This document shows positions 1-6,175 of a stretch of DNA of 7,305 nucleotides, one piece after another (within the stretch, counting starts at the first letter, position 1; each line of letters begins with the position of its first letter). The notes under the pieces are model-generated. The model was not told the DNA's origin. It saw only the letters and a program-made list of their open reading frames with translations, and did not search any database. This DNA is from an uncultured beta proteobacterium (GTDB taxonomy: Bacteria; Pseudomonadota; Gammaproteobacteria; Burkholderiales; Rhodocyclaceae). The stretch covers positions 1 through 7,305 of the forward strand of contig CAIZHL010000124.1 of assembly GCA_903932755.1 (NCBI GenBank), in the 5' to 3' direction. The position numbers and the translations under genes were made by a program.

Positions 1-662
1 CCCCAGGCCTGCCAGGCCACCGCCGCCCATGTAGCGGCATCGGCCGCCCGCAGCGCGGCCGACACGGCACCCCAACCTTCGAAGGCCAGCGACAGCGCGA
101 TCAGCGGCGGCACGGCGAAGGCGCTCGACCACACCACGTAGGCCAGCATGTTGGCCGGCGCGCCCTGTTTCGCCGCGATGTTGCCGCCGGCCCAGGCCAG
201 CGCCGCCAGCAGCACGATGAACAGGCCGAGCGGCGTGGTGCTGCCGTCGGTGTGCAGCATGATGATGACGATTCCGGCAGAAGCCAGCAGCAGGGCAAAC
301 CACTGGAACATGCGCACGCGTTCGCCGGCGATGCGCATCGACAGGCCGATGGTGAAGAACACCTGGACCTGGATCACCAGCGAGGCCAGTCCGGGCGAGA
401 TGTGGCCGTTCATCGCCACATACAGCAGGCCGAACTGGCCGACCCCGATCAGCAGGCCATACAGCGCCAGGTTGCCCAGCGGCACCTTGGGCCGGGCGAA
501 GAAAAACAGGCCGGGCAGCAGCACCAGGCCGAAGCGCAGGGCGGCGAACAGCAGCGGCGGCAGGGCGCCGAGCGCGAGCTTGATGACCACGAAGTTGGTG
601 CCCCAGACGGCGACCACGGCAAGCGCGAGCAGGAAGTGGCGCAGGGGGAGGGCGGGGTGCAT
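1..662 (-). CDS. eamA: EamA-type drug/metabolite exporter, N-terminal 220 codons (runs off left edge)
   Basis: This is an inner-membrane exporter of the DMT superfamily (EamA domain). The E. coli relative exports O-acetylserine and cysteine. Reading leftward from an ATG at 662, the frame stays open to the edge. The protein starts MHPALPLRHFLLALAV and carries the family's WGTNFVVIK segment (residues 20-28), ARPKVP (56-61) and GLASLVIQVQVFFTI (91-105), which line up closely with E. coli EamA from memory. Seven hydrophobic segments are visible (about 9-29, 33-55, 64-84, 91-110, 119-136, 145-164, 174-194). The family has ten in about 300 aa, so roughly 80 residues lie outside the window. The start is 66 nt after the stop of the DUF1631 gene on the same strand, so co-transcription is possible. 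I see no strong Shine-Dalgarno. The family call is secure; the exact substrate and symbol are inferred from similarity. Confidence 0.87.
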   Translation of the reverse strand, partial: MHPALPLRHFLLALAVVAVWGTNFVVIKLALGALPPLLFAALRFGLVLLPGLFFFARPKVPLGNLALYGLLIGVGQFGLLYVAMNGHISPGLASLVIQVQVFFTIGLSMRIAGERVRMFQWFALLLASAGIVIIMLHTDGSTTPLGLFIVLLAALAWAGGNIAAKQGAPANMLAYVVWSSAFAVPPLIALSLAFEGWGAVSAALRAADAATWAAVAWQAW

Positions 663-702
663 GCGGCGATTGTCGCATGCGGCAATCCGCTTCGAGCCGC
701 GC

Positions 703-722
703 CGCGCCGCGAGCGCGGCGCG
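703..722 (-). other. GC-only hairpin between the DUF1631 gene and the exporter gene
   Basis: This is a perfect 8-bp inverted repeat (CGCGCCGC / GCGGCGCG) around a 4-nt loop, 7 nt past the DUF1631 stop codon. It has no T-run on either side, so it does not qualify as an intrinsic terminator. It could slow 3' decay or partly attenuate read-through into the exporter gene. In such GC-rich sequence it may also be incidental. Confidence 0.3.
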
Positions 723-728
723 CGGGCC

Positions 729-2876
729 TCAGGCGCGCTTGTCCAGCGAATTGATGGCGCCGTGGATGGCGCGTTCGAACATCGGCCGGTCCGGCATCAC
801 GATGGTGGCCGTCTTGTTCCTCAGCCGCACCGCCAGCGCTTCCGGCGTGATGGAAATGGCGCAGGCCGCGGCGCTGTTGGTGAACAGGAACAGCGTCCGG
901 CTGTTGTTGATCCAGGTCAGGCGCTCGCGGCGGGTTTGGCCCGCCGTGATGAAGTCGATCCAGTCGCCGCGCACCAGCTGGCGCACGCGGCGCAGGTCGG
1001 CGCGGTCCGGCGTGCTTTCGGCGTCGAGCTGGTCGCCGCCGGGGAGCGAGATGTCCTGCACGTGGACGCCGGACTTGGTGGCGTGGCTGACCTGCAGGGT
1101 CGGCCCCGCGCCGCGCGCGACCGGCTGTTCCGCCGGCTCGACCTTGGCTTTCTCCTTGTCTTTGTCTTTGTCTTTGGACTTGTCCTTGGCTTTGTCGGTG
1201 ACGGGCTTCTGTTTTTCGGCGCGCAGCGCGGCGAGCTGCAGATCGACCAGCGTGTCCATGAATGACTTGCGCTCGGTGGGCGCGGCGCCGATCTCTTCGA
1301 AGCCGGCATTGAGCTTCCTCAGCAGCCCGGGCAGCGCGTCGGCATGCCGTTTGCGTTCGCCCGGATCGTGCTTGGGCGATACGGCCCAGATCAGGGCGAC
1401 GACGGTCTGCAGGGCATCCTTGGTGGGCGCGCCGTCCTCGCCGCCCTGCGAGATCCTGCCCTGCACCACGTCGCGCCAGTAGCTGCGCAGGAACTCCTCG
1501 ATCTGGCGCGGCACATTCGGTCCCAGCAGCCGCTCGATGCACAGGTTCGCCGCCCGTTGCGCGTGCATCTGGGCCACCCGGGTGAGGCGGATTTCCTCTT
1601 CGCGGGCGTGCACCGCGTCGGCCAGCTCGCGGTCCTGCTGCTCCTCGATCTTCTCGCGTTCGGCGAGGAAGGCATCCAGCTCGGTGTTCGCGGCGTCGAA
1701 CACGCGCATGTCGCCGTCGTAGGTAGCCTGGACCTTGTCGACCAGTTCCGACAGCTTGATGTAGAACGGGTCGTCGGCGTTGACCACGGTTCCCCAGCGC
1801 ACCGCGACGGTCGAGATGCTGTCGAGGAAGCGCCGCGCCGGGTGGCTGCGGTCGGCGAAGAAGCGCTGGTTGAGCATCGCCGCCTTGAGCACCGTGGACT
1901 GCAGGCGGGACACCAGGCCCTTGATGCCTTCGGCCACGTTCGGGTCGCCGAAGAGCAGGTCGAACAGCTCGGCGACGATGTCCAGCGTGACGGATTCCTG
2001 CGGGCGCACGTCGCGCGCGGCGCCGCTGTCGCGCGCCATGCGCACGACGTTGGTGTGTGTTCCCGGAGTTGCCGGCTGGGGCGCGGCCTGCAGCGTCTTC
2101 AGCGAGTCGAAGAGTTCCAGGTTGCCGTTGCCGGGCCCGGTGGCGGCGGTGTCGCCGTCCTTGGTGCGCGCCTTCACCAGCCGGTCCAGCGCGCTCGCCA
2201 TCTTCGCCGACTCGGCGGCGACCTGTTCGGGGTCGACCAGCGCCAGGTCGCGGTAGCTGCGCTTCAGGCGCGGCAGGATCTCGGCGTCGATCAGCGATTC
2301 ATTGATGACGCGATAGATCTGGGGCAGTTCTTCGGCGAGGCGCTTGCCGACCAGTTGCAGCAGCGCAATGCGGGCCAGCGTGTCTTCGGTGACCACGCCG
2401 CAGGCAGACTCGATGCAGGACCACAGCGGGGCGAGCTTGAAGGTGGTGTCGCCCGGCTTCATGGCGCTGCGCAGCACCAGGTAGGAAATCCGCCGTTCCA
2501 GGGCGTTGGTCTCTTCGCGGCAGGCCGCGACCAGGCGTTCGAGGACATCGCCGGTGGCCAGTTGCAGCGACATCTCGGCATCCGTGACGATCTGCAGGTT
2601 CCTCGCGTCGCCATAGCCGCCGCCCGGAGTCCGGCTGCGGCCGGCGAGTGCGGTCATCAGGGCCGGCGCCACCTTGGCCCAGTGGTCGGCCAGGGCAAAC
2701 TTGAGCGTGGTGGCGGCGATGCGCCGCTCCGGCTCCCGGGCGGGGTCGGAGCGCGCGATGATGTCCTGGATCAGCGTCGGGCCAAGTTCCTCGACCAGTT
2801 CGCACAAGTCGCTTTCCATCTGCTCGCGGCAGCCGGCCACCAGCTTCGCCAGCGTTGCGGCGTCTTTTTCGGTCAT
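729..2876 (-). CDS. DUF1631 family protein, 715 aa
   Basis: This is a large, soluble, mostly helical protein of the DUF1631 family (PF07793). Its function is not established, and homologues are sometimes mislabelled thymidine phosphorylase. The N-terminal half is helical. A highly charged probable coiled coil sits near residues 392-445 (EREKIEEQQDRELADAV). A conserved-looking helical block follows at about 450-532 (VPRQIEEFLRSYW, ALIWAVSP, LPGLLRKLNAGFEEIG). Then comes a Lys/Asp low-complexity linker (561-578) and a C-terminal domain with GDWIDF, RERLTWINNSRTLFLFTN near 633-665, the signature I most associate with this family. There are no signal peptide or membrane segments. The frame extends upstream to a GTG at 2966, but a promoter-like -10 at 2907-2912 lies inside that extension, and MTEKDAATLAKLV is the first ATG after it, so I place the start at 2876. 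No clear Shine-Dalgarno precedes it, so the start is less certain than the gene. Confidence 0.9.
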   Translation of the reverse strand: MTEKDAATLAKLVAGCREQMESDLCELVEELGPTLIQDIIARSDPAREPERRIAATTLKFALADHWAKVAPALMTALAGRSRTPGGGYGDARNLQIVTDAEMSLQLATGDVLERLVAACREETNALERRISYLVLRSAMKPGDTTFKLAPLWSCIESACGVVTEDTLARIALLQLVGKRLAEELPQIYRVINESLIDAEILPRLKRSYRDLALVDPEQVAAESAKMASALDRLVKARTKDGDTAATGPGNGNLELFDSLKTLQAAPQPATPGTHTNVVRMARDSGAARDVRPQESVTLDIVAELFDLLFGDPNVAEGIKGLVSRLQSTVLKAAMLNQRFFADRSHPARRFLDSISTVAVRWGTVVNADDPFYIKLSELVDKVQATYDGDMRVFDAANTELDAFLAEREKIEEQQDRELADAVHAREEEIRLTRVAQMHAQRAANLCIERLLGPNVPRQIEEFLRSYWRDVVQGRISQGGEDGAPTKDALQTVVALIWAVSPKHDPGERKRHADALPGLLRKLNAGFEEIGAAPTERKSFMDTLVDLQLAALRAEKQKPVTDKAKDKSKDKDKDKEKAKVEPAEQPVARGAGPTLQVSHATKSGVHVQDISLPGGDQLDAESTPDRADLRRVRQLVRGDWIDFITAGQTRRERLTWINNSRTLFLFTNSAAACAISITPEALAVRLRNKTATIVMPDRPMFERAIHGAINSLDKRA
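1143..1196 (-). repeat. Nine imperfect GACAAA-type hexamers encoding a Lys/Asp linker
   Basis: On the minus strand, nine consecutive 6-nt units (GACAAA, GCCAAG, GACAAG, TCCAAA, GACAAA, GACAAA, GACAAG, GAGAAA, GCCAAG) encode alternating Lys with Asp, Ala, Ser or Glu at residues 561-578 of the DUF1631 protein. Every unit is two codons, so gain or loss of units would change linker length without a frameshift. Confidence 0.85.
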
Positions 2877-2906
2877 TTCAGGCGTAGCCCGGGTGTCGAT
2901 GGCCGC

Positions 2907-2934
2907 ATTATGCCATTTGCAGCACGCGTGCAAA
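2907..2934 (-). promoter_or_regulatory. Sigma-70-like promoter for the DUF1631 gene
   Basis: On the minus strand, TTTGCA (2934-2929; 4 of 6 to the -35 consensus) is followed after 16 nt by CATAAT (2912-2907; 5 of 6 to the -10 consensus). Transcription would start near 2900, about 24 nt before the ATG at 2876. The site lies in the 190-nt gap after the PliG-like gene. It is a match to consensus only, with no experimental support. Confidence 0.5.
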
Positions 2935-2952
2935 CCTGCGGTATATACGCAT
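2908..2952 (-). other. Possible 14-codon leader ORF with a Shine-Dalgarno
   Basis: On the minus strand, GGAGG stands 7 nt before an ATG at 2952 that opens a 14-residue reading frame (MRIYRRFARVLQMA) ending in TAA at 2908-2910. The stop overlaps the putative -10 box of the DUF1631 promoter. It would be translated only from a transcript that begins further upstream, such as read-through from the PliG-like gene. It is arginine-rich and has no recognisable family. It may be chance, but the ribosome site is better than that of the downstream gene. Confidence 0.2.
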
Positions 2953-3066
2953 CTCCGGTCCTCCACGGGCTTTCGGATTGCGGCGTCGGTCCTGCCCCGA
3001 TTCGCCGCGGGATTCCTGCCCGGGCCGAGGCACCGCGGCGGCCGGGCGTTTGCCGCCGGCGCCCGA

Positions 3067-3807
3067 TCAACCGCCGTTGATCACGGCCTCGGGGACCCGG
3101 TAGTGTTCGGAATCGTCGACCTCGACCGACCACAGGTCGCCGTTCTTGGCGGCCTTGACCCGGGCGCCGCCATCGGCGCTTACCGTGTCGCCGATGAAAG
3201 TCAGCACGCGTGGCTTGCCGCCGGGATAGCTCACATGCAGTTCGGCCCTGCCCGGCTTGCCGCGGATGACGCCGAATTCGCATTCCTTCGCGCCGGGCGC
3301 TTCCTTCCCCGCCGCACAGGGCAGCGTGCCCTTGGCGTGGTAGGGCGTCCCCTTCACCTTGGCGTCGGCGGCCGGGGCCGCGCCGAGGGCGCCGGCAGCG
3401 GCGGCGGAAGCGCCGACGCCGACCGTCAGCGTGAAGGCGGAGCGCTCGTTGCGGCGCGCCGCACTGCGCATCAGGTAGGTGCGGATCCGGTATTCGCCGT
3501 CGGCCGACAGTGTGCCGGTCCATTCGTTGCCGGAAGTCGAGCCGATGAAGATTGCTTCGCCGGTCGAGCCCGGCGGCAGCACGTTGAAATAGGCGCTGGC
3601 GTTGCCGGCCTTGAAACGCACATGCATCGTCTGCCCGGCCTTGCCCTGCACGCTGTAGTCGATGGTCTGATCGCCCTGCAGCCTGCCCTTGATGGTGGCG
3701 ACGCTTGCGCCCTTCTTGAACTGTACAGGCCGGGTCTCGATACCTGCCCAGGCGGTAGACACGCAAGAGGCCAGCGCGATGGCGCCGGCCAGCAGAAACG
3801 CTTTCAT
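3067..3807 (-). CDS. Exported protein with PliG/PPC-like beta-sandwich domain, 246 aa
   Basis: This is an exported two-domain protein. The start at ATG 3807 is set by AGGAG 7 nt upstream and by the signal sequence MKAFLLAGAIALASCVSTAWA. That sequence has a signal-peptidase I site (AWA|G, after residue 21) and also a lipobox, LASC (residues 12-15). Residues about 28-130 (VQFKKGASVATIKGRL, DYSVQGKAGQTMHVRF, DGEYRIRTYLMRSAARR) follow the pattern of PliG, the E. coli periplasmic inhibitor of g-type lysozyme, and of PPC-like beta-sandwich domains. An Ala-rich linker (133-149) leads to a C-terminal domain (153-246) with two cysteines (C164, C176) that could form a disulfide. Homologues of this architecture are often annotated 'DNA breaking-rejoining protein', which the sequence does not support. 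A role in the envelope, possibly lysozyme resistance, is inferred. It is divergent from the membrane-protein gene at 4013 and upstream of the DUF1631 gene. Confidence 0.85.
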   Translation of the reverse strand: MKAFLLAGAIALASCVSTAWAGIETRPVQFKKGASVATIKGRLQGDQTIDYSVQGKAGQTMHVRFKAGNASAYFNVLPPGSTGEAIFIGSTSGNEWTGTLSADGEYRIRTYLMRSAARRNERSAFTLTVGVGASAAAAGALGAAPAADAKVKGTPYHAKGTLPCAAGKEAPGAKECEFGVIRGKPGRAELHVSYPGGKPRVLTFIGDTVSADGGARVKAAKNGDLWSVEVDDSEHYRVPEAVINGG

Positions 3808-4012
3808 GAGGGGACTCCTGATGAACAATTCGCCGAAGTCTGCCACATAAAAAAGCGTCCTTCAGCGACGTCACCGCCGGGAAAGAAGCAGCACACCCGG
3901 CTGCAATCGGTTGCGCCAGGGGATTGTCCCGGCCCGCGACGGCATGTCCGTTACCCCTGCAATTCCGGTAGATTGCCGCCGTGGCCGGGAGTAATGCGAT
4001 GAGGAGACCGAT
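3808..4012. promoter_or_regulatory. Divergent intergenic region
   Basis: These 205 nt separate the PliG-like gene (minus) from the membrane-protein gene (plus), so both promoters should lie here. The two ribosome sites are clear: AGGAG on the minus strand 7 nt before 3807, and GAGGAG on the plus strand 6 nt before 4013. I find no convincing -35/-10 pair for either gene. The best fragments are TAGATT at 3969-3974 (plus) and a T-rich run near 3848 (minus), neither with a good partner. Confidence 0.5.
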
Positions 4013-5038
4013 ATGTCGGTAACGCAAGTCATCTGGGGCGTGCTGGCTCTGGCTGTCCTGCTGCTTGTCGGCCTGGCCTTGCGCGCCGAGCGCCGCCACT
4101 TTGCAGCGCGCGGCAAAGCCGCGGCCTGGCTATGGCTGCGGCTGGCGAGCCTGCCCATCGGCCTGCTCGCCGCCGGCGCAGTGGTGCTGCCCGCGCGCGC
4201 CGTCAGCGGCCCGGAAGCACTGGCGGCGTTCTACCTGCTGATGTTCTCGCTGGGGCCGCTCGTCTATTTCGGCCTGCACTGGCTCGCCGGTCGCATGGCC
4301 ACCCCCGCCCTCAGCGCCGGCGAATCGGCGGCGATAGGCGGCAGCGGTCTGCTGCTGGTGATTCTCCCGGCGCTGCTGGCCGGCATGGCATCGCCCTGGG
4401 TGCATCAACTGGGGCTGGGTGCGCAGCAAGCGCAGCGCGGGTTGGCCGCGGAAACGCCGCCGGCCCACCGCATCCAGGACCGCGGGCGCTTTATCCTGCC
4501 CGACATCGGCGAAGTGCTTGCCGAACATTGGCAGGCGCCGCCCGGCGTCAAGGTCGAGCGCATCGAATGGGAACTCGGCGGCCAGTACCTGCAGATCGGC
4601 GACAGCACCGGCAGCATCCTGTGCCGGGACGGCGAGGATTTCCATGTCTTCCGCCCCGCCGCCGAACCTGCCCCGCGCTGGCGCATGTACTGGCGGGATG
4701 CCGCCGGAAGCCTGCACCGTTCCGACTGGACATCGGCGCCCGTGGAGGCGACGACCCCTGCGGTGACACTGGCCCCGCTCTGGGCACAGGACGGCTTTGC
4801 GTTTCCGGTCCGCATCCCGCGCGATTTCGTGGGCGTCGAACGGCGCTGGGCCACGGGCAAGGTCTTGCAGTCCAGCCCGTTGGACGGCCAGACGTTCCCC
4901 GCCGCGACCGATACCTGCCTCGCGTCGCCTTACCGCAATAGCGACGCGGAATCGGTGGTGACGGGCGTGGCGATCAGGATGTGGCTGCGCGGCGCCAAGC
5001 GCATGGGGCTTGCCAGCTTCAGCCGGCCGTCGGAGTGA
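4013..5038 (+). CDS. Membrane protein of unknown family, 4 TM plus C-terminal soluble domain, 341 aa
   Basis: I do not recognise the family. The start (MSVTQVIWGVLALAVLLLV) has GAGGAG 6 nt upstream. Four hydrophobic segments are visible at about residues 4-24, 44-61, 68-92 and 107-126. The basic loop RAERRHFAARGK (24-35) after the first segment suggests the N-terminus is outside, which would put the approximately 210-residue C-terminal part (131-341) in the periplasm. That part is rich in Trp and Gly, with WELGGQYLQIG (186-196), a tryptophan cluster around 223-239 (WRMYWRDAAGSLHRSDW) and two cysteines (C204, C302). No enzyme motif is visible. It is the only plus-strand gene here, is monocistronic, and is closed by the terminator at 5127-5167. 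Its GC-rich codon use fits the neighbouring core-type genes. Confidence 0.85.
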   Translation: MSVTQVIWGVLALAVLLLVGLALRAERRHFAARGKAAAWLWLRLASLPIGLLAAGAVVLPARAVSGPEALAAFYLLMFSLGPLVYFGLHWLAGRMATPALSAGESAAIGGSGLLLVILPALLAGMASPWVHQLGLGAQQAQRGLAAETPPAHRIQDRGRFILPDIGEVLAEHWQAPPGVKVERIEWELGGQYLQIGDSTGSILCRDGEDFHVFRPAAEPAPRWRMYWRDAAGSLHRSDWTSAPVEATTPAVTLAPLWAQDGFAFPVRIPRDFVGVERRWATGKVLQSSPLDGQTFPAATDTCLASPYRNSDAESVVTGVAIRMWLRGAKRMGLASFSRPSE

Positions 5039-5126
5039 GGGCGTGTGGCTGGAGCGTCCTCCCGCCGGCCGTCACCGTCAGGCCCGTGGCTCCGTCAGAT
5101 TTTTGATTCCTCCGCCCCGGGCCTGC

Positions 5127-5167
5127 CGGCGCCGGCCTCGTCGCCGTGTCGCCGGCGCCGACTTTTT
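5127..5167 (+). terminator. Intrinsic terminator after the 4-TM protein gene
   Basis: This is a perfect 10-bp inverted repeat, CGGCGCCGGC (5127-5136) and GCCGGCGCCG (5151-5160), around a 14-nt loop. It is followed after two bases by TTTTT (5163-5167). It lies about 90 nt past the stop at 5038. Each arm is itself nearly palindromic, so alternative smaller folds exist, but the full hairpin plus T-run is a standard rho-independent signal. Confidence 0.75.
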
Positions 5168-5290
5168 AAAACTTAAATCACTCTGACCCCAATAGCTGTT
5201 TCTAGCGCGACGCCGCATATCGGGCGGCCAGAAGGTCAAATCACTCTGACCCCAATGGTTGTTCTGACCCCAATGGTTGTTCCGACTTTT
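5158..5290. repeat. Short direct-repeat block (CTCTGACCCCAA motif) with 9-bp flanking repeat
   Basis: A 26-bp unit beginning AAATCACTCTGACCCCAA occurs at 5175-5200 and 5238-5263 with 24 of 26 bases identical. The second copy runs into a perfect tandem duplication of 18 bp (TCTGACCCCAATGGTTGT at 5245-5262 and 5263-5280). A small hairpin (GCCGC 5212-5216 / GCGGC 5224-5228) sits between the units. The block is bracketed by CCGACTTTT at 5158-5166 and again at 5282-5290. On the minus strand the core reads GGGGTCAGAGTGATTT. From memory, similar GGGGTCAGAGT repeats are scattered in beta- and gammaproteobacterial genomes, often near IS200-like (RAYT) transposases, but no transposase is present here. 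Confidence 0.7.
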
Positions 5291-5330
5291 ACCTGTCGGC
5301 AGGCTACAGATCAAGGGGGCGGGTCGCCGG

Positions 5331-5909
5331 TCAAACGTCATCGGCTTCGGCGAACCAGAGGCCTTCGGGATATTCGACCTGCTGGCGGCTGTGATACACG
5401 CGCGAGCGCACGATGCATCGGGTGTTGATGTAAAGCGTACCGTTCGGCGGATAGCTCGCCATGATTGCCGGGGGATGAAAAAAAGCTTCGACCAGCTTGG
5501 CGGATTTGCTTACCTTGCCGGTCACGTGCAGGAAAATCGACTCGCCGTTGCGCAGCGAAATTTCGATCAGGGCTTCAAAAAGTTCGCCATCCTGACTCTT
5601 TTTGAAATCCATCCAGCGCGGCCACTGTCGGGCAAGCAGCGCTGCGTACTCTTCCTGGCTGCTCAGCTTGCATACCGTATCGATGTTTTGGGGCAGGTGG
5701 AGCGGAACGGGAAGGTCCGTTTCGACTTCTATGCAGCAGATTTCGTCCGCATTTATGACGCTGAACGGATTCAGTACGCCGATCACGATGGGACCGGAGG
5801 TAAATATTGTTTGCGGATCGAGGCGTTTTATCAGCGCCGCCGCGCGGCGGGCCACATTCTGGCTGTAGGAGCCGATTTTTCCGTCGGAACGATGGATGCG
5901 AAGGCGCAT
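5331..5909 (-). CDS. Hypothetical protein, 192 aa, second gene of an unknown pair
   Basis: I do not recognise this protein. It starts MRLRIHRSDGKIGSYSQNV at ATG 5909, 11 nt after the stop of the 69-aa gene, with no Shine-Dalgarno, so translation probably depends on coupling to that gene. There is no signal peptide or membrane segment. The predicted character is mixed: a helical stretch near 17-30, beta-like strands at 39-63 (IVIGVLNPFSVINADEICCIEVE), a helix near 84-97, then strands at 111-131 and 157-173 (LYINTRCIVRSRVYH). It has four cysteines (C58, C59, C80, C165) without metal-site spacing, and no nuclease, kinase or DNA-binding motif that I can identify. Codon use is less GC-rich than in the genes to its left. 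Its position in an islet behind vapBC suggests accessory function, which is inference. Confidence 0.7.
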   Translation of the reverse strand: MRLRIHRSDGKIGSYSQNVARRAAALIKRLDPQTIFTSGPIVIGVLNPFSVINADEICCIEVETDLPVPLHLPQNIDTVCKLSSQEEYAALLARQWPRWMDFKKSQDGELFEALIEISLRNGESIFLHVTGKVSKSAKLVEAFFHPPAIMASYPPNGTLYINTRCIVRSRVYHSRQQVEYPEGLWFAEADDV

Positions 5910-5920
5910 GTTGGTCGGGT

Positions 5921-6130
5921 TCAGTGGGCGGTTGCCGGTTTGCGCTTAATGGTATCAGTCCCCGCATACAGCTGCGTCATGCGGGCCACCTCGTCGGCGA
6001 CTCTCTGCCACAGGTCGGGCGGCGCCGAATCAAGGGGGCCAGGCTCGAATTTAATTCGCATAGTCGCGAAAAAGTCGGCGCTGGCAAGACGGCGATAGTC
6101 TGTAGGGTGAAGCGGAATAATTGTGGACAC
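5921..6130 (-). CDS. Hypothetical small protein, 69 aa, first gene of an unknown pair
   Basis: No family is recognised. The frame opens at a GTG (6130), 45 nt after the vapC stop, and ends 11 nt before the 192-aa gene. The protein is soluble. Residues about 37-55 (PPDLWQRVADEVARMTQLYAG) look like an amphipathic helix, and the C-terminus is basic (IKRKPATAH). Neither the GTG nor the internal ATG at 6061, which would give 46 aa starting MRIKFEPGPLD, has a good Shine-Dalgarno, so the start is open. Tight spacing and shared strand suggest it works with the 192-aa protein, perhaps as a small partner or regulator. That is a guess from arrangement only. Confidence 0.5.
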   Translation of the reverse strand: MSTIIPLHPTDYRRLASADFFATMRIKFEPGPLDSAPPDLWQRVADEVARMTQLYAGTDTIKRKPATAH

Positions 6131-6175
6131 CCGCGTTTTTCTGTTTGACTTGCCTACCCCCGGGCACTCCCTTGC

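Noticed and set aside
148..1482. Long plus-strand frames (444 aa, also 337 aa at 252-1265) opposite the exporter and DUF1631 genes
   Set aside because: They are antisense shadows caused by high GC. Their translations are low-complexity (Arg/Ser/Ala or Gln/Gly/Arg rich) while the minus-strand frames match known families.
1344..3080. 578-aa plus-strand frame opposite the DUF1631 gene
   Set aside because: It is rich in Gly, Arg, His, Val and Gln in the manner of antisense high-GC frames, has no domain, and lies wholly opposite a recognisable protein.
3846..3870. Small hairpin CGTC/GACG followed by TTTTTT on the minus strand, upstream of the PliG-like gene
   Set aside because: The stem is only 4 bp with a 7-nt loop, too weak to call a leader terminator or attenuator.
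2873..4099. 408-aa minus-strand frame over the PliG-like gene
   Set aside because: It is in a different frame from the signal-peptide-bearing protein and gives an Arg/Gly-rich translation with no family.
5078..5341. 87-aa minus-strand frame with NNHWGQNNHWGQSDLTF and NSYWGQSDLSF repeats
   Set aside because: The protein repeats are only the translation of the 26- and 18-bp DNA repeats. The frame also crosses the terminator hairpin and overlaps the end of the 192-aa gene.
5310..6039. 11-bp repeat ATCAAGGGGGC at 5310-5320 and 6029-6039, bracketing the unknown pair
   Set aside because: An 11-mer shared once within about 7 kb is expected by chance, and the surrounding bases do not match.
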